A stretch of DNA of 64,000 nucleotides from Sporosarcina sp. FSL W8-0480 (GCF_037963765.1 NZ_CP150166.1:1867501-1931500), one strand, 5' to 3'; shown: positions 25,962-37,531, counted from the first letter of the stretch. A program made the numbers and translations. The notes: a model not told the origin generated them from the sequence alone.

Positions 25962-26752
25962 AACAGAGAATTATTACAGCAATCGTAGCATTTGCAATTT
26001 TTTTCCCACTCGTCATAATAGGTGGTTTTCCGTTTACATTAGCGATTTATGCCATCGCTTCAATAGGCTTATACGAGTTGCTGCGTATGAAAAACATTCG
26101 TATTTTCTCAGTTGAAGGAATCCTAACATGGATCATGCTTGCTATCCTTTTAATGCCATCGACATGGACAAAGGAAGTCCTGCAATTTACCGGTTATACA
26201 AAAACTGAATTGATATTCGCACTCATACTTATTTTGCTGATTTTTACAGTAATCTCGAAAAATCGTTTTTCATTCGATCATGCGGCATTTACTGCGTTTA
26301 GTGCCTTATATCTTGGCATTGGTTTTTATTTCTTGATTGAAACCCGATTTTATGGATTTGAATATGTTTTCTATGCATTATTAGTTATTTGGACGACTGA
26401 TTCGGGAGCATATTTTACAGGAAGAAAATTAGGGAAACGTAAACTTTGGCCCGAAATTTCCCCTAATAAGACTGTAGAGGGCTTTCTTGGTGGAATTCTT
26501 TTTGCTGTTCTATTCGCGTTTGTTTTCCAACTGTTTTATCCAATAGCGTCTTCTTATTTCATGTTAGCTATTGTTACGATAATTGCTTCCATCGTTGGCC
26601 AGTTGGGTGATTTGGTTGAGTCTGCATTGAAGCGGCATTTTGAAGTGAAGGATTCAGGAAATCTTCTACCGGGACATGGTGGGATTCTTGATAGATTTGA
26701 TAGTCTCCTTTTCGTATTGCCACTAATTCATTTTCTTCATCTTGTCGGTTAA
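25958..26752 (+). CDS. cdsA: Phosphatidate cytidylyltransferase CdsA
   Basis: A 264-residue integral membrane enzyme with about eight transmembrane helices and the CdsA signature SALKRHFEVKDSGNLLPGHG followed by GILDRFDSL near the C-terminus. It makes CDP-diacylglycerol, precursor of phosphatidylglycerol and other phospholipids. It starts with TTG at 25958, overlapping the uppS stop, with GGAGATAAGG as SD. Confidence 0.95.
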   Translation: MKQRIITAIVAFAIFFPLVIIGGFPFTLAIYAIASIGLYELLRMKNIRIFSVEGILTWIMLAILLMPSTWTKEVLQFTGYTKTELIFALILILLIFTVISKNRFSFDHAAFTAFSALYLGIGFYFLIETRFYGFEYVFYALLVIWTTDSGAYFTGRKLGKRKLWPEISPNKTVEGFLGGILFAVLFAFVFQLFYPIASSYFMLAIVTIIASIVGQLGDLVESALKRHFEVKDSGNLLPGHGGILDRFDSLLFVLPLIHFLHLVG

Positions 26753-26772
26753 AGGAAAGGATGTAGTTCAGT

Positions 26773-27921
26773 ATGGTGAAAAATATTAGTCTACTTGGTG
26801 CTACAGGGTCAATCGGTACACAGACCCTTGATATTATTCAGTCAAACCGTGAAAAATTTAAGCTCGTATCTTTTTCTGCTGGGATGAATATTCTTAGGGT
26901 AAGAGAAATCACAAGGGAGTTTCAACCGGAAATCGTATCAGTTATAAACTCTACTGATGCGAGTGTCTTACAAGCTGAATTCCCTAATACAAAATTCGTT
27001 TATGGAAAAGAAGGGCTAATTCTTGTTGCAGCTCATTCTAATGCGGACATGCTTGTCAATGCAGTGATTGGCAGTATCGGTTTAGAGCCTACTATTCAAG
27101 CCATCAAAGAAGGCATTACTATAGCAATTGCGAACAAAGAAACATTAGTAGCTGCTGGAGACATCGTAATGGCAGAAGCAAAAAAGAATAATGTTGCTCT
27201 GTTACCAGTCGATAGTGAACACTCAGCATTGTTTCAATCTTTGAATGGAGAAAATCCAAAACGAGTCTCTCGTTTAATCCTTACAGCTTCTGGCGGTAGT
27301 TTTAGACATTTGCCTAAAAGTGAATTAAAGGACGTAACTGTTCAACAGGCATTAGCGCATCCTAATTGGTCAATGGGCAATAAATTGACAATTGACTCTG
27401 CGACGATGATGAACAAAGGACTAGAGGTGATAGAGGCCCATCATTTATTCGATATGCCATATGAGAAAATTGATTGCCTTCTGCATAAAGAAAGTATCAT
27501 CCATTCAATTGTTGAATTTGAGGATACGAGTATGATTGCTCAATTGGGTTCACCGGATATGCGTGTTCCAATCCAATATGCGATGACCTATCCTGATCGA
27601 ATTCCAATGCAAAATGCAAAACCTCTAAGACTTGAAGAGATTGGAATTTTGCATTTTGAGAAGATGGATATGGAAAGATATAAAGCCCTTGCACTTGCGT
27701 ACGAGGCAGGTAGGGAAGGTGGAACAATGCCTACAGTGATGAATGCAGCAAACGAGGTTGCTGTAGAACTGTTTATGAAAGGTGAAATTCCTTTCTTGCA
27801 AATTGAAGAAATCGTTGAAAGGATGATGAATCAGCACGAAAAAATTTCATCACCTGATTTAGAAACGATTCTTGAAATTGATTCCCTGACTCGTAAGATG
27901 GTGTATGATAAAGTAAAATGA
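26773..27921 (+). CDS. dxr: 1-deoxy-D-xylulose 5-phosphate reductoisomerase
   Basis: A 382-residue enzyme converting DXP to MEP with NADPH, the committed MEP pathway step feeding isoprenoids to UppS. Motifs: [16 protein letters not shown] (NADPH binding), [26 protein letters not shown] (metal and substrate), and the flexible-loop [21 protein letters not shown] perfect 12-bp inverted repeat lies in the coding sequence around 27610-27658. Confidence 0.97.
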   Translation: MVKNISLLGATGSIGTQTLDIIQSNREKFKLVSFSAGMNILRVREITREFQPEIVSVINSTDASVLQAEFPNTKFVYGKEGLILVAAHSNADMLVNAVIGSIGLEPTIQAIKEGITIAIANKETLVAAGDIVMAEAKKNNVALLPVDSEHSALFQSLNGENPKRVSRLILTASGGSFRHLPKSELKDVTVQQALAHPNWSMGNKLTIDSATMMNKGLEVIEAHHLFDMPYEKIDCLLHKESIIHSIVEFEDTSMIAQLGSPDMRVPIQYAMTYPDRIPMQNAKPLRLEEIGILHFEKMDMERYKALALAYEAGREGGTMPTVMNAANEVAVELFMKGEIPFLQIEEIVERMMNQHEKISSPDLETILEIDSLTRKMVYDKVK

Positions 27922-27961
27922 TTCATAAAACGGCTTAAATGGCCAGTTAAGGTGGTTTTTT

Positions 27962-29224
27962 ATGGAAACCGTAATTGCGTTTATAATCATATTTGGATCT
28001 CTCGTCTTTTTTCATGAATTAGGTCATTTTCTTTTTGCTAAAAAGGCCGGAATCATGGTTCGTGAATTTGCGATTGGAATGGGACCGAAAATTTTAGCGC
28101 TCAGAAAAAAGGAAACGCTCTATACAATCCGCCTTCTTCCAATAGGAGGATACGTCAGGATGGCCGGCGAAGATTTTGACACTGTAGAATTACAACCCGG
28201 TTATCGTGTTGGCATCATTTTAAATAATGAAGATGTGGTGGAAAAGATTTACTTGAATCGGGACGTTTCAAATCCAAATGTCCTTTTCATAGAGACTGAA
28301 AAGGCAGATTTAACTAAAGCGCTCTTCATCGAAGGATATGATGAGGATGGAAAACTTGTTAAATACAAGGTTTCTAGAAATGCTATTGTTTATGAAAAAG
28401 GACAAGAGACAATAATAGCTCCATATGATCGTCAATTTGATTCAAAGCCTTTGGGTAGTAGAGCAATGGCGATTTTTGCTGGTCCCCTTTTCAACTTCAT
28501 CCTTGCTTTCTTCATCTTCTTGGCAATCGGTCTTCTACATGGCATCCCAACTAATGAACCAATCATTAGCGAAGTTATTACTGACAGTCCTGCATATGCC
28601 GCGGGAATGGAGCCAGGTGATTTCATTAAGGAAGTGGATGGGGTACCTGTTGAGAAGTGGACTGAATTCACGGATATAGTGAAAAGCAAAGGCAGTGAAA
28701 AAATTCAATTGAAAGTAGAGCGTAATGGTGACCTTGTTACGTTTGCCGTTACTCCTAATACAGTTGTAAATGAAGCCGGTGAGAAAGTTGGTCAAATCGG
28801 CGTTATGTATGATCCACCTTTGGAAAAGAACCCTATGAAGGCATTCGCTTTTGGAGCGGAACAAACATATAGCTGGACTAAACGAATCTTCGAGCTTTTA
28901 GGAATGCTTGTAACAGGTAAGTTTACAATTGAAGCATTAAGCGGTCCACTCGGAATTTATAAGGCAACTGAGGAAGTTGCACAATTTGGCGTTTTCTCAC
29001 TGATGAATTGGGCAGCAGTATTGAGTATTAATTTAGGCATCATGAACCTATTACCGCTTCCGGCACTCGATGGTGGAAGATTACTGTTCTTCTTATTCGA
29101 AGGATTACGGGGCAAACCAGTCGATAAGCAAAAAGAAGGCATGGTCCATTTTGTAGGGATTATGTTATTAATGGTCCTCATGTTAGTCGTTACATGGAAT
29201 GATATACAGAGATTCTTCTTTTAA
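27962..29224 (+). CDS. rseP: RIP (site-2) zinc metalloprotease RseP/RasP
   Basis: A 420-residue membrane protease. The zinc motif HELGH is at residues 18-22 in the first transmembrane helix; a PDZ domain (about 205-285, YAAGMEPGDFIKEVDGVPV) follows; the third catalytic residue is in NLLPLPALDGGRLL near residue 365. It cleaves membrane proteins such as anti-sigma factor RsiW and signal peptide remnants in B. subtilis. The cdsA-dxr-rseP-proS order is conserved in Firmicutes. Confidence 0.95.
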   Translation: METVIAFIIIFGSLVFFHELGHFLFAKKAGIMVREFAIGMGPKILALRKKETLYTIRLLPIGGYVRMAGEDFDTVELQPGYRVGIILNNEDVVEKIYLNRDVSNPNVLFIETEKADLTKALFIEGYDEDGKLVKYKVSRNAIVYEKGQETIIAPYDRQFDSKPLGSRAMAIFAGPLFNFILAFFIFLAIGLLHGIPTNEPIISEVITDSPAYAAGMEPGDFIKEVDGVPVEKWTEFTDIVKSKGSEKIQLKVERNGDLVTFAVTPNTVVNEAGEKVGQIGVMYDPPLEKNPMKAFAFGAEQTYSWTKRIFELLGMLVTGKFTIEALSGPLGIYKATEEVAQFGVFSLMNWAAVLSINLGIMNLLPLPALDGGRLLFFLFEGLRGKPVDKQKEGMVHFVGIMLLMVLMLVVTWNDIQRFFF

Positions 29225-29260
29225 TAAATTAGTTTCCTTTGGAATGAGGTGAGATCTTTT

Positions 29261-30961
29261 ATGAAACAATCACGGACATTCATCCCAACTATGCGTGAAA
29301 TACCAAGCGACGCTGAAATCGTCTCCCATCAATTGTTATTAAGAGCCGGTTTTATACGCCAACATATGAGCGGGGTCTATTCATATTTGCCTTTAGCAAA
29401 AAAAGTATTAGGGAAGATTGAAAACATTATCCGCGAAGAAATGGATGCAATTGAAGCAGTAGAAGTTTTACTACCTACATTGCAACAAGCTGACCTTTGG
29501 AAAGAAACGGGAAGATGGCAAGCATACGGTCTTGAACTATTTCGATTAACTGATCGACATGATCGGGAAATGGCATTAGGACCAACTCACGAGGAAGTGA
29601 TCACATCACTTATCCGTGATGATGTCCAATCCTATAAAAAACTGCCACTAACTGTATATCAAATTCAAACGAAGTTCAGGGATGAGAAAAGACCAAGATT
29701 CGGATTACTGCGTGGTAGGGAATTTATCATGAAAGATGCATATTCTTTTCATTCCTCAGAGGAAAGTCTCGAAGTGAAGTATAATGAAATGCTCGAAGCT
29801 TACACAAGGATTTTCACAAGGCTTGGATTGGAATTTAGAACGGTTTTAGCAGATGGTGGATCGATTGGTGGAAATAGCACACATGAATTTATGGCCCTAT
29901 CAGAAATAGGGGAAGACACAATTGCATTCAGTGACACATCACCTTATGCTGCCAACATTGAAATTGCTGAAGTGAATAGTAACTATACAAAATCAAATGA
30001 ACCAATGAAAGAACTGGAGAAAGTTGAAACACCTGCACAGAAGACTATTGCCGAAGTTGCAACATTTTTGAAAGTTGATCCTTCAAAAATCATTAAAACA
30101 ATCATCTTCCATGCGGATGAAGAATTATGCGCAGTCTTGGCTCGTGGAGATCATGAAATTAATGAGATAAAACTTAGAAAAGCACTTTCTGTTAATGAGT
30201 TGAATCTTGCTTCAGATAGTGAAATAGAAAAAACTCTCTCCTGCAAAGTTGGCTCAATTGGGCCAGTTAAATTACCACTTGAAATTAAGGTATATGCCGA
30301 TAATGCTGTGAAGGAAATTGTTAACGGAATTTGCGGTGCGAATGAGGATGACTACCATTTGAAAAATGTCAATCCAGAACGCGACTTTGCCGTTGATAAG
30401 TATTTGGATTTAAGGTTCATAAAAGAAGGGGACCTTTCGCCTGATGGAACCGGAACAATTCGTTTTGCAAAAGGGATTGAACTTGGCCATACATTTAAAT
30501 TAGGTGTGTCCTATAGTGAAGCGATGAAAGCGACATATCTTGGCGAAAATGGGAACACCAATCACTTCGTAATGGGATGTTACGGGATAGGTGTATCCCG
30601 GATATTAGCGGCAATCGCTGAACAATACAACGACGCCAACGGATTAAAATGGCCGAAAAAATTGGCGCCTTATGACATTCACCTAATAACAATCAATATG
30701 AATGATGAAATGCAAACAAAATTATCAAATGAACTTTATCACCTCCTCAAAACGTATCGGTATGATATCCTACATGATGATCGGGATGAAAGAGCAGGAG
30801 TTAAATTCACTGATGCAGATCTAATTGGATTACCAGTTCGAATCACCATCGGTAAAATGGCAAAGGACGGAATGGTAGAAGTAAAATTCCGCGAGACAGG
30901 TGAAACAGTCGTCTGGCAAAAAGAAGAAGTTACAGAAAAACTACAGTCATTTTTTAATTAA
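29261..30961 (+). CDS. proS: Prolyl-tRNA synthetase (bacterial type with editing domain)
   Basis: A 566-residue class II synthetase. It has motif 2 in [19 protein letters not shown], an inserted editing (INS/YbaK-like) domain at about residues 225-405, motif 3 in [17 protein letters not shown], and the anticodon-binding domain at the C-terminus. It charges tRNA-Pro and hydrolyses Ala-tRNA-Pro. GTG 29249 is in frame, but it overlaps the SD GAGGTGA (29246-29252); ATG 29261 is the better start. No T-box leader is visible in the 36-nt gap before it. Confidence 0.96.
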   Translation: MKQSRTFIPTMREIPSDAEIVSHQLLLRAGFIRQHMSGVYSYLPLAKKVLGKIENIIREEMDAIEAVEVLLPTLQQADLWKETGRWQAYGLELFRLTDRHDREMALGPTHEEVITSLIRDDVQSYKKLPLTVYQIQTKFRDEKRPRFGLLRGREFIMKDAYSFHSSEESLEVKYNEMLEAYTRIFTRLGLEFRTVLADGGSIGGNSTHEFMALSEIGEDTIAFSDTSPYAANIEIAEVNSNYTKSNEPMKELEKVETPAQKTIAEVATFLKVDPSKIIKTIIFHADEELCAVLARGDHEINEIKLRKALSVNELNLASDSEIEKTLSCKVGSIGPVKLPLEIKVYADNAVKEIVNGICGANEDDYHLKNVNPERDFAVDKYLDLRFIKEGDLSPDGTGTIRFAKGIELGHTFKLGVSYSEAMKATYLGENGNTNHFVMGCYGIGVSRILAAIAEQYNDANGLKWPKKLAPYDIHLITINMNDEMQTKLSNELYHLLKTYRYDILHDDRDERAGVKFTDADLIGLPVRITIGKMAKDGMVEVKFRETGETVVWQKEEVTEKLQSFFN

Positions 30962-31031
30962 AAGTAAGATGGAAGGGGAGGTCGGATGTTCCGACGCTTC
31001 CCTTTTCACTGTAAAACAAGGGGGGTTACAT

Positions 31032-34000
31032 ATGGATGCTAAATTAAAAATGCTAACTCTATTACAACAAATTGGAATGTCAGATGATCAAACAATCATC
31101 CATTTCCAAAATGCAACACTTGAACGAGTCGACATCCATCGAAAATCAAGGATTTGGCAATTCAATATTCAACTCGAAAACATATTGCCTTTACAAGTAT
31201 TTCAGCTATTCCAACATAAATTAACAGAAGCATTTAAATCAATTGCAACAATCCGTCTTAATATTAGTACAAGCTCTCCTGAGTGGAATTCCGAAAGTGT
31301 AATTGGATATTGGCCATACGTTATCGAAGAGATGAGGGATATGTCTCCACCAATACGTGAACGTTTCATTGGACAAAAACCGATTATGATCGGTGAAAAG
31401 ATGAAGCTTACGTGCATAAACGACTTTGAACAACAAACGTTGAAAAGCAAATACGGTCCTCTCATCACGGAAGTTTATGGATCTTTCGGTTTTCCTCCAA
31501 TGGCCATCGAATTTGCGATAATCGAAGAGGCTGAAAGTAGCGAAGCCGAGCGTTTAGCCTTTATCGCACAGAAGGAAGCGGAGGAAGAAGCATATGCAAG
31601 AAATGCTTTAGCAAGTCTTCAAAAGTTGGAAGCAACGAAAAAAGAAAATGGCGATGCCGGTAACAGGCCGTTCGTCTTAGGTGTGCCGATCAAGCAGGAT
31701 GAACCTCTAATCGGGATTCATACAATTCAAGATGAAGAAAGACGTGTCACAATCGAAGGATATGTTTTCGATACGGAAGTCAGGGAACTGAGAAGTGGTC
31801 GGTCATTGCTCACCATCAAAGTGACCGATTATACCGATTCGATATTAGTTAAAATGTTTTCAAGGGATAACGAAGATGCGGAGCTAATGAAGACATTGAA
31901 AAAGGGTTCTTGGGTTCGTGCAAGAGGAAGCATACAAAATGATACGTTTGTAAGGGATCTTATTATGATGGCCCAAGATATCATGGAAGTTGCTCCAGTA
32001 ATTCGCAAGGACAATGCACCTGAAAATCGAAAGCGTGTCGAATTACACGCCCATACGAATATGAGTCAGATGGATGCAGTAACTTCTGCTTCGAATTTAG
32101 TCGCCCAAGCAGCTAAATGGGGGCATCCTGCAATTGCGATCACTGATCATGCCAATGTCCAATCATTTCCTGAAGCGTATTCAGCCGGTAAAAAACATGG
32201 CATAAAAGTACTGTTCGGTTTGGAAGCAAATCTCGTAGATGATGGTGTTCCAATTGTATACGATGAACAGCATCGTTTACTTGAAAACGATACGTATGTT
32301 GTATTTGACGTAGAGACAACAGGCTTATCTGCCGTGTATGACACAATCATCGAACTTGCGGCAGTAAAGGTAGTTAATGGCGAAATAAAAGAACGATTTG
32401 AACGTTTTGCCAATCCACATCATCCACTATCCTCAACAACAACTGAACTTACTGGTATAACGGATGATATGGTGAAAGATGCACCAGAAGTATCGGAAGT
32501 CATAAGGGATTTCAAAGAATTCATCGGTGATTCTATTCTTGTCGCGCATAATGCTTCATTCGATATGGGCTTCTTTTATGAGGCAAGTAAAAAAGCTGAT
32601 TTGCATGATCGGAACTATCCTACAATCGATACTCTTGAACTATCTCGATTTTTATATCCTGAACTACGTAATCATAGATTAAATACGTTGGCGAAGAAAT
32701 TCGATATCGAACTGACCCAGCATCACCGTGCGATATACGATACGGAAGCGACTGCCTATCTATTCATACGTCTCATGAAAGATGCTGCGGAGAAAGGCAT
32801 TGAATACTTAGATGATTTCAATAAAAATATCGGGGAAGGGGATGCGTATAAACGGTCCAGGCCTTCACATTGTACGCTTCTTGCAACCGATGACGAGGGA
32901 TTGAAGAATTTATTCAAACTTGTCTCGATTTCCCATATGGATTATTTCTATCGTGTGCCTAGAATCCCGCGTTCCTTACTTATTAAATACCGCCAAGGTT
33001 TATTAGTCGGTTCAGGGTGTGATAAGGGAGAGGTCTTTGAAGGCTTAATGCAGAAATCGATGGAGGAAGTGGAGGAAATTGCTGGTTTTTATGATTACCT
33101 TGAATTGCATCCGAAGCCAGTTTACTCACATCTGATCGAGTTGGAACTTATTCGGGATGAATGGAATCTTGAAGATATAATGCGTAAGATGATTAAACTT
33201 GGAAAAAAGGTCGGATTACCCGTTTGTGCAACAGGAAACGTTCATTATATCGATGAAACAGATGCGAAATATCGTGAAGTGCTTGTCCGGTCGCAAGGCG
33301 GGGCGAATCCGATGAATCGACATTCGTTGCCTGAAGTGCATTTTAGGACGACCGATGAAATGCTTGACCATTTTTCGTTTTTGGGAAATGAAACAGCGGA
33401 ACAGATTGTCATTGATAATCCACAAAAGATTGCTGATCGAATCGGGGATGTGAAAGTTATCAAGGATGACCTGTATACCCCTGAAATTGAGGGTGCGGAT
33501 GAAGAGGTGCGAGAGCTTACCTATTCGATGGCCCATCATATTTATGGTGAACAATTACCTGAAATTATTGAAGCAAGAATTGAGAAAGAATTAAAATCGA
33601 TTATCGATAACGGCTTCGCAGTTATTTATCTGATTTCACATAAGTTGGTAAAAAGATCACTGGACGATGGATACCTTGTTGGTTCAAGGGGATCCGTAGG
33701 TTCTTCACTCGTTGCAACCATGATGGAAATTACCGAAGTGAACCCTATGCCGCCACATTACGTTTGCCCTTCATGTAAGCTATCCGAATTCTTTGATGAC
33801 GGTTCCGTCAGTTCCGGATTCGACTTGCCGGACAAAGCATGTCCGTCTTGTGGAACAATGTTCAAAAAGGATGGACAAGATATCCCGTTTGAAACGTTCC
33901 TTGGATTTAACGGTGACAAAGTCCCGGATATCGATTTGAACTTCAGTGGTGAATATCAAGCGCATGCGCATAACTATACGAAGGAGCTTTTCGGGGAAGA

Positions 34001-35345
34001 TTATGTCTATCGTGCCGGGACAATCGGAACAGTTGCTGAAAAAACAGCATATGGTTATGTCCGAGGGTATATGAACGATAATAACCTTCATTTAAGAGGG
34101 GCGGAAATTGACAGGCTTGTACAAGGTTGTACTGGCGTTAAACGAAATACGGGACAACATCCAGGCGGTATTATCGTTGTCCCAGATAATATGGAGATAT
34201 ACGACTTTTCACCAATCCAATTCCCGGCCGATGATACTTCATCAAGTTGGAGAACAACACATTTTGACTTCCATTCAATTGATAATAACTTATTGAAACT
34301 TGACATACTTGGGCACGATGATCCAACGATGATCAAAATGCTGGAAGACCTTTCTGGCATCGATCCGAAAACGATCCCACCAGACGATGAAGGAGTAATG
34401 GCACTCTTCAGTGGTACGTCATCATTAGGTGTAACTGAAGAGCAGATTGATTGTAAGACGGGTACATTAGGTGTCCCTGAGTTTGGTACACGATTTGTTA
34501 GGCAGATGTTAGAGGAGACGAAACCATCTACATTTTCAGAACTTATCCAGATTTCGGGACTATCGCATGGAACTGACGTCTGGCTTGGAAATGCACAAGA
34601 ATTGATTCAAAACAATATTTGTCAATTGTCGGATGTTATAGGCTGCCGTGACGATATTATGGTTTACCTTATTTATCAAGGGCTGGAACCATCAATGGCC
34701 TTCAAGATTATGGAATCTGTCCGTAAAGGAAAAGGACTCACTCCGGAATTTGAAGCGGAGATGAGGGCGAATAACGTTCCTAACTGGTATATTGACTCCT
34801 GTAAGAAAATAAAATATATGTTCCCTAAAGCCCACGCGGCTGCCTATGTTCTGATGGCGTTAAGAATTGCATATTTTAAAGTGCATCATCCAATTATGTA
34901 TTACGCAGCCTATTTCACGGTGCGTGCGACAGACTATGATTTATTGACGATGACAAAAGGTACAGCTTCAATGCGAGCGAAAATCAAGGAAATCAATGAC
35001 AAAGGATTAGAGGCAAGCCCGAAAGAGAAGAACCTACTGACAGTACTTGAAATAGCATTGGAAATGGGGGAGCGTGGATTTTCTTTCGCGAAGCCCGATT
35101 TATATAAGTCGGATGCTTCCGTCTTCCTGATTGAAGATAATAAATTAATCCCACCATTTGACTCCATTCCTTCACTTGGTACAAACGTTGCTAAAACAAT
35201 TGTTGAAGCGCGTAAGGATGGAATCTTCCTATCGAAAGAAGACTTACAACAACGCGGAAGAGTATCTAAAACCGTCATTGAATATATGGACTCATTGGGT
35301 TGCTTGGAAGGCATGCCTGATTCGAATCAGTTATCGTTATTTTGA
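31032..35345 (+). CDS. polC: DNA polymerase III alpha subunit, Gram-positive type PolC
   Basis: A 1437-residue replicative polymerase, the same length as B. subtilis PolC. Domains: N-terminal region, OB fold (about residues 240-320), PHP domain (from [12 protein letters not shown], about 336), inserted 3'-5' exonuclease (FDVETTGLS, about 424), a zinc-binding Cys4 ([10 protein letters not shown] and ACPSCGTMF), catalytic palm ([13 protein letters not shown], about 965; [16 protein letters not shown]), and the C-terminal clamp-binding end DSNQLSLF. The frame is open from 30900, but the AAGGGGGG SD selects ATG 31032. Confidence 0.98.
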   Translation: MDAKLKMLTLLQQIGMSDDQTIIHFQNATLERVDIHRKSRIWQFNIQLENILPLQVFQLFQHKLTEAFKSIATIRLNISTSSPEWNSESVIGYWPYVIEEMRDMSPPIRERFIGQKPIMIGEKMKLTCINDFEQQTLKSKYGPLITEVYGSFGFPPMAIEFAIIEEAESSEAERLAFIAQKEAEEEAYARNALASLQKLEATKKENGDAGNRPFVLGVPIKQDEPLIGIHTIQDEERRVTIEGYVFDTEVRELRSGRSLLTIKVTDYTDSILVKMFSRDNEDAELMKTLKKGSWVRARGSIQNDTFVRDLIMMAQDIMEVAPVIRKDNAPENRKRVELHAHTNMSQMDAVTSASNLVAQAAKWGHPAIAITDHANVQSFPEAYSAGKKHGIKVLFGLEANLVDDGVPIVYDEQHRLLENDTYVVFDVETTGLSAVYDTIIELAAVKVVNGEIKERFERFANPHHPLSSTTTELTGITDDMVKDAPEVSEVIRDFKEFIGDSILVAHNASFDMGFFYEASKKADLHDRNYPTIDTLELSRFLYPELRNHRLNTLAKKFDIELTQHHRAIYDTEATAYLFIRLMKDAAEKGIEYLDDFNKNIGEGDAYKRSRPSHCTLLATDDEGLKNLFKLVSISHMDYFYRVPRIPRSLLIKYRQGLLVGSGCDKGEVFEGLMQKSMEEVEEIAGFYDYLELHPKPVYSHLIELELIRDEWNLEDIMRKMIKLGKKVGLPVCATGNVHYIDETDAKYREVLVRSQGGANPMNRHSLPEVHFRTTDEMLDHFSFLGNETAEQIVIDNPQKIADRIGDVKVIKDDLYTPEIEGADEEVRELTYSMAHHIYGEQLPEIIEARIEKELKSIIDNGFAVIYLISHKLVKRSLDDGYLVGSRGSVGSSLVATMMEITEVNPMPPHYVCPSCKLSEFFDDGSVSSGFDLPDKACPSCGTMFKKDGQDIPFETFLGFNGDKVPDIDLNFSGEYQAHAHNYTKELFGEDYVYRAGTIGTVAEKTAYGYVRGYMNDNNLHLRGAEIDRLVQGCTGVKRNTGQHPGGIIVVPDNMEIYDFSPIQFPADDTSSSWRTTHFDFHSIDNNLLKLDILGHDDPTMIKMLEDLSGIDPKTIPPDDEGVMALFSGTSSLGVTEEQIDCKTGTLGVPEFGTRFVRQMLEETKPSTFSELIQISGLSHGTDVWLGNAQELIQNNICQLSDVIGCRDDIMVYLIYQGLEPSMAFKIMESVRKGKGLTPEFEAEMRANNVPNWYIDSCKKIKYMFPKAHAAAYVLMALRIAYFKVHHPIMYYAAYFTVRATDYDLLTMTKGTASMRAKIKEINDKGLEASPKEKNLLTVLEIALEMGERGFSFAKPDLYKSDASVFLIEDNKLIPPFDSIPSLGTNVAKTIVEARKDGIFLSKEDLQQRGRVSKTVIEYMDSLGCLEGMPDSNQLSLF

Positions 35346-35384
35346 TCGTTTACCCGCTCGGAAATGGTTAGCACGGCACATTGT

Positions 35385-35413
35385 TTGCAATGATGCCCTA
35401 TAAATGCTACAAT
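35385..35413 (+). promoter_or_regulatory. Sigma-A promoter of the rimP-nusA-infB operon
   Basis: TTGCAA (35385-35390), 17-nt spacer, extended -10 TGCTACAAT with TACAAT at 35408-35413. The -10 is embedded in the 16-bp perfect palindrome TGCTACAATTGTAGCA (35405-35420). The transcript would start near 35420. Confidence 0.75.
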
Positions 35414-35444
35414 TGTAGCAACTTTTGCTATAAGTCTTGCGTGA

Positions 35445-35472
35445 AAAAGAGTGGGATTTCCCGCTCTTTTCT
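35445..35472 (+). terminator. Leader terminator/attenuator upstream of rimP-nusA
   Basis: GAGTGGG (35449-35455) pairs with CCCGCTC (35460-35466), one T-G pair, extended by an A4/T4 stem, followed by an interrupted T-tract (TTTTCTGTTGTTCT). It lies between the operon promoter and rimP, so it ends or attenuates the leader as well as any polC read-through. In B. subtilis NusA is reported to control its own operon through a leader terminator of this kind; a similar role here is inference. Confidence 0.6.
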
Positions 35473-35522
35473 GTTGTTCTATATGTATTAAGTTTTTTTA
35501 ATCAAATTTCGGGAGGGTTTTG

Positions 35523-35999
35523 ATGAGTAAAATTACAGAGGAAGTCCAAAAGCTCGTCAGTCCGATAGTGAACGACCTCGAGTTGGAATTGGTAGATATT
35601 GAATTTGTGAAAGAAGGAAGAGACTGGTTTTTACGGGTTTATATTGATACTCCTGAAGGGAATATCGATATCGAACAATGTGCACAAGTTAGCGAAAGGC
35701 TTAGTGAAGAACTGGACCGTACTGATCCAATCACCCAAAACTATTTCCTCGAAGTTTCGTCACCGGGTGCTGAACGACCTTTGAAAAAGGAAGAGGATTT
35801 TCATAAGGCAGTCGGCCAGTATGTATTTATAAAAACATATGAACCGATCAACGGAATGAAAGAATTTGAAGGGTACTTGCTTTCTTATGATTCCGAGTTC
35901 GCAGAAATGGAAATTCGAATCAAGACAAGAAAACTGCAAGTAAAGATTGAAAAAGAAAAAATCGCTTTTGCAAGATTGGCGATTGACTTTTCCGCATAA
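35523..35999 (+). CDS. rimP: Ribosome maturation factor RimP
   Basis: A 158-residue two-domain protein: an N-terminal alpha/beta domain with LELVDIEFVKEGRDWFLRVY, then ISSPG-like EVSSPGAERPL, and a C-terminal Sm-like domain. It acts in 30S assembly. TTG 35520 is in frame, but ATG 35523, 6 nt after GGGAGGG, is the start. First gene of the nusA operon. Confidence 0.95.
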   Translation: MSKITEEVQKLVSPIVNDLELELVDIEFVKEGRDWFLRVYIDTPEGNIDIEQCAQVSERLSEELDRTDPITQNYFLEVSSPGAERPLKKEEDFHKAVGQYVFIKTYEPINGMKEFEGYLLSYDSEFAEMEIRIKTRKLQVKIEKEKIAFARLAIDFSA

Positions 36000-36021
36000 T
36001 TGAATATAGGAGTGATTAACT

Positions 36022-37233
36022 ATGAGTAGTGATCTACTCGATGCATTAACAGCTCTTGAAAAACAGAAAGGTATCTCAAGAGATGTACTTGTTGAAGCGA
36101 TTGAGGCCGCCCTCGTAACAGCTTATAAACGGAATTTCAACCAAGCTCAAAATGTGCGGGTCGATTTGAACTTAGACAAAGGCACGATGAAAGTCTATTC
36201 ACGTAAAGACGTTGTTGAAGAAGTGGAAGACGAACGACTTCAAATGTCTTTGGAAGATGCTTTAGTCATTAATCCGGCATATGAAGTGGGAGACGTCATC
36301 GAAGAGGAAGTTACCCCTCGTGACTTCGGCCGTATCGCTGCGCAAACTGCAAAACAAGTCGTTACTCAGCGTGTTCGTGAAGCTGAACGCGGTCTGATCT
36401 ATGATGAATATGTAGACCGTGAAGATGACATTGTCAACGGCATCGTCGAACGTTTAGATGCGAGAAATCTTTATGTCGGCTTAGGGAAAGTGGAGGCGGT
36501 CCTACCGGCTACGGAACAGATCACCACTGAATCTTATCAACCACATGATCGTATAAAAGTGTATATTACAAAGGTTGAGCGTACATCCCGCGGACCACAA
36601 GTATTTGTTTCCCGCACACATCCAGGCCTTTTGCGTAGGTTATTCGAAATGGAAGTTCCGGAAATTTATGACGGAACAGTTGAGATTAAATCGATTGCGA
36701 GGGAAGCGGGTGACCGTTCCAAAATTTCAGTTCATACGACAAATGAGGAAGTGGATCCGGTCGGCTCATGTGTAGGTTCAAGAGGGGCAAGGGTCCAATC
36801 CATCTCAAATGAACTTAACGGTGAGAAGATTGATATCGTTGAGTGGTCTGAGGATCCAGTCATCTTCGTTGCAAATGCACTAAGTCCATCAAAAGTATTA
36901 GATGTACAAGTGAATGAAGAAGAGAGATCGACAAGGGTTGTAGTTCCGGACTATCAGCTATCATTGGCTATTGGCAAACGTGGCCAGAACGCTAGACTTG
37001 CTGCTAAATTGACTGGTTGGAAAATTGATATTAAAAGCGAGACGGATGCAAGGGAGTTAGGCATCTATCCTCCTACTGCACCAAATGAAAGTCCATTTGC
37101 GGAAGATGTATATGACGTAACTGAAAATGGAAAAGATGAATATATGGATGATCCGTATTTCGACAATGAATCCGAAGAGGAATCTGAATACGAAACAATC
37201 GATTTATATTCAGAAACTGACGAAAACAATTAA
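36022..37233 (+). CDS. nusA: Transcription termination/antitermination factor NusA
   Basis: A 403-residue protein: an N-terminal RNA-polymerase-binding domain (LLDALTALEKQKGISRDVL), an S1 domain (about 135-200), and KH1/KH2 with VSRTHPGLLRRLFEMEVPE, VGSRGARVQSISNELNGEKI and LAIGKRGQNARLAAKLTGW. The C-terminal tail is acidic, and the alpha-CTD-binding repeats of E. coli NusA are absent, as in Bacillus. It modulates pausing and intrinsic termination and may act on its own leader hairpin upstream. Confidence 0.97.
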   Translation: MSSDLLDALTALEKQKGISRDVLVEAIEAALVTAYKRNFNQAQNVRVDLNLDKGTMKVYSRKDVVEEVEDERLQMSLEDALVINPAYEVGDVIEEEVTPRDFGRIAAQTAKQVVTQRVREAERGLIYDEYVDREDDIVNGIVERLDARNLYVGLGKVEAVLPATEQITTESYQPHDRIKVYITKVERTSRGPQVFVSRTHPGLLRRLFEMEVPEIYDGTVEIKSIAREAGDRSKISVHTTNEEVDPVGSCVGSRGARVQSISNELNGEKIDIVEWSEDPVIFVANALSPSKVLDVQVNEEERSTRVVVPDYQLSLAIGKRGQNARLAAKLTGWKIDIKSETDARELGIYPPTAPNESPFAEDVYDVTENGKDEYMDDPYFDNESEEESEYETIDLYSETDENN

Positions 37234-37252
37234 GTTGAAAGGATGATTGCCC

Positions 37253-37531
37253 ATGACAAGCAAGAAGAAAATCCCTTTGCGTAAATGCGCTGCGACAGGC
37301 GAGATGTTACCAAAGAAAGAAATGATCCGCATTGTCCGCACGAAGGAAGGGGATGTTTCAGTCGATCTGACAGGCAAAAAATCGGGACGTGGTACATACG
37401 TATCGAAAACTGAAGCCGCTGTAGAAACAGCCAAGCGCAACAGATCGATTGAAAACCAGCTTGGAGCATCAGTGCCGGAGGAAGTATATGTTGATCTTCT
37501 TCATGCAATCCGTCGTGAGGCTTTGAAATGA
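37253..37531 (+). CDS. rnpM: YlxR/RnpM-family RNA-binding protein
   Basis: A 92-residue DUF448 protein with the core RKCAATGEMLPKKEMIRIVR and GRGTYVSK. YlxR binds RNA and in B. subtilis has been reported to modulate RNase P (RnpM). TTG 37247 is in frame, but ATG 37253 is better spaced from AAAGGATG. It lies between nusA and ylxQ, as in the conserved operon, and overlaps ylxQ by 4 nt. Confidence 0.9.
   Translation: MTSKKKIPLRKCAATGEMLPKKEMIRIVRTKEGDVSVDLTGKKSGRGTYVSKTEAAVETAKRNRSIENQLGASVPEEVYVDLLHAIRREALK

Noticed and set aside
29225..29260. T-box leader for proS
   Set aside because: The gap is only 36 nt, far too short for a T-box, and it holds little beyond the SD.
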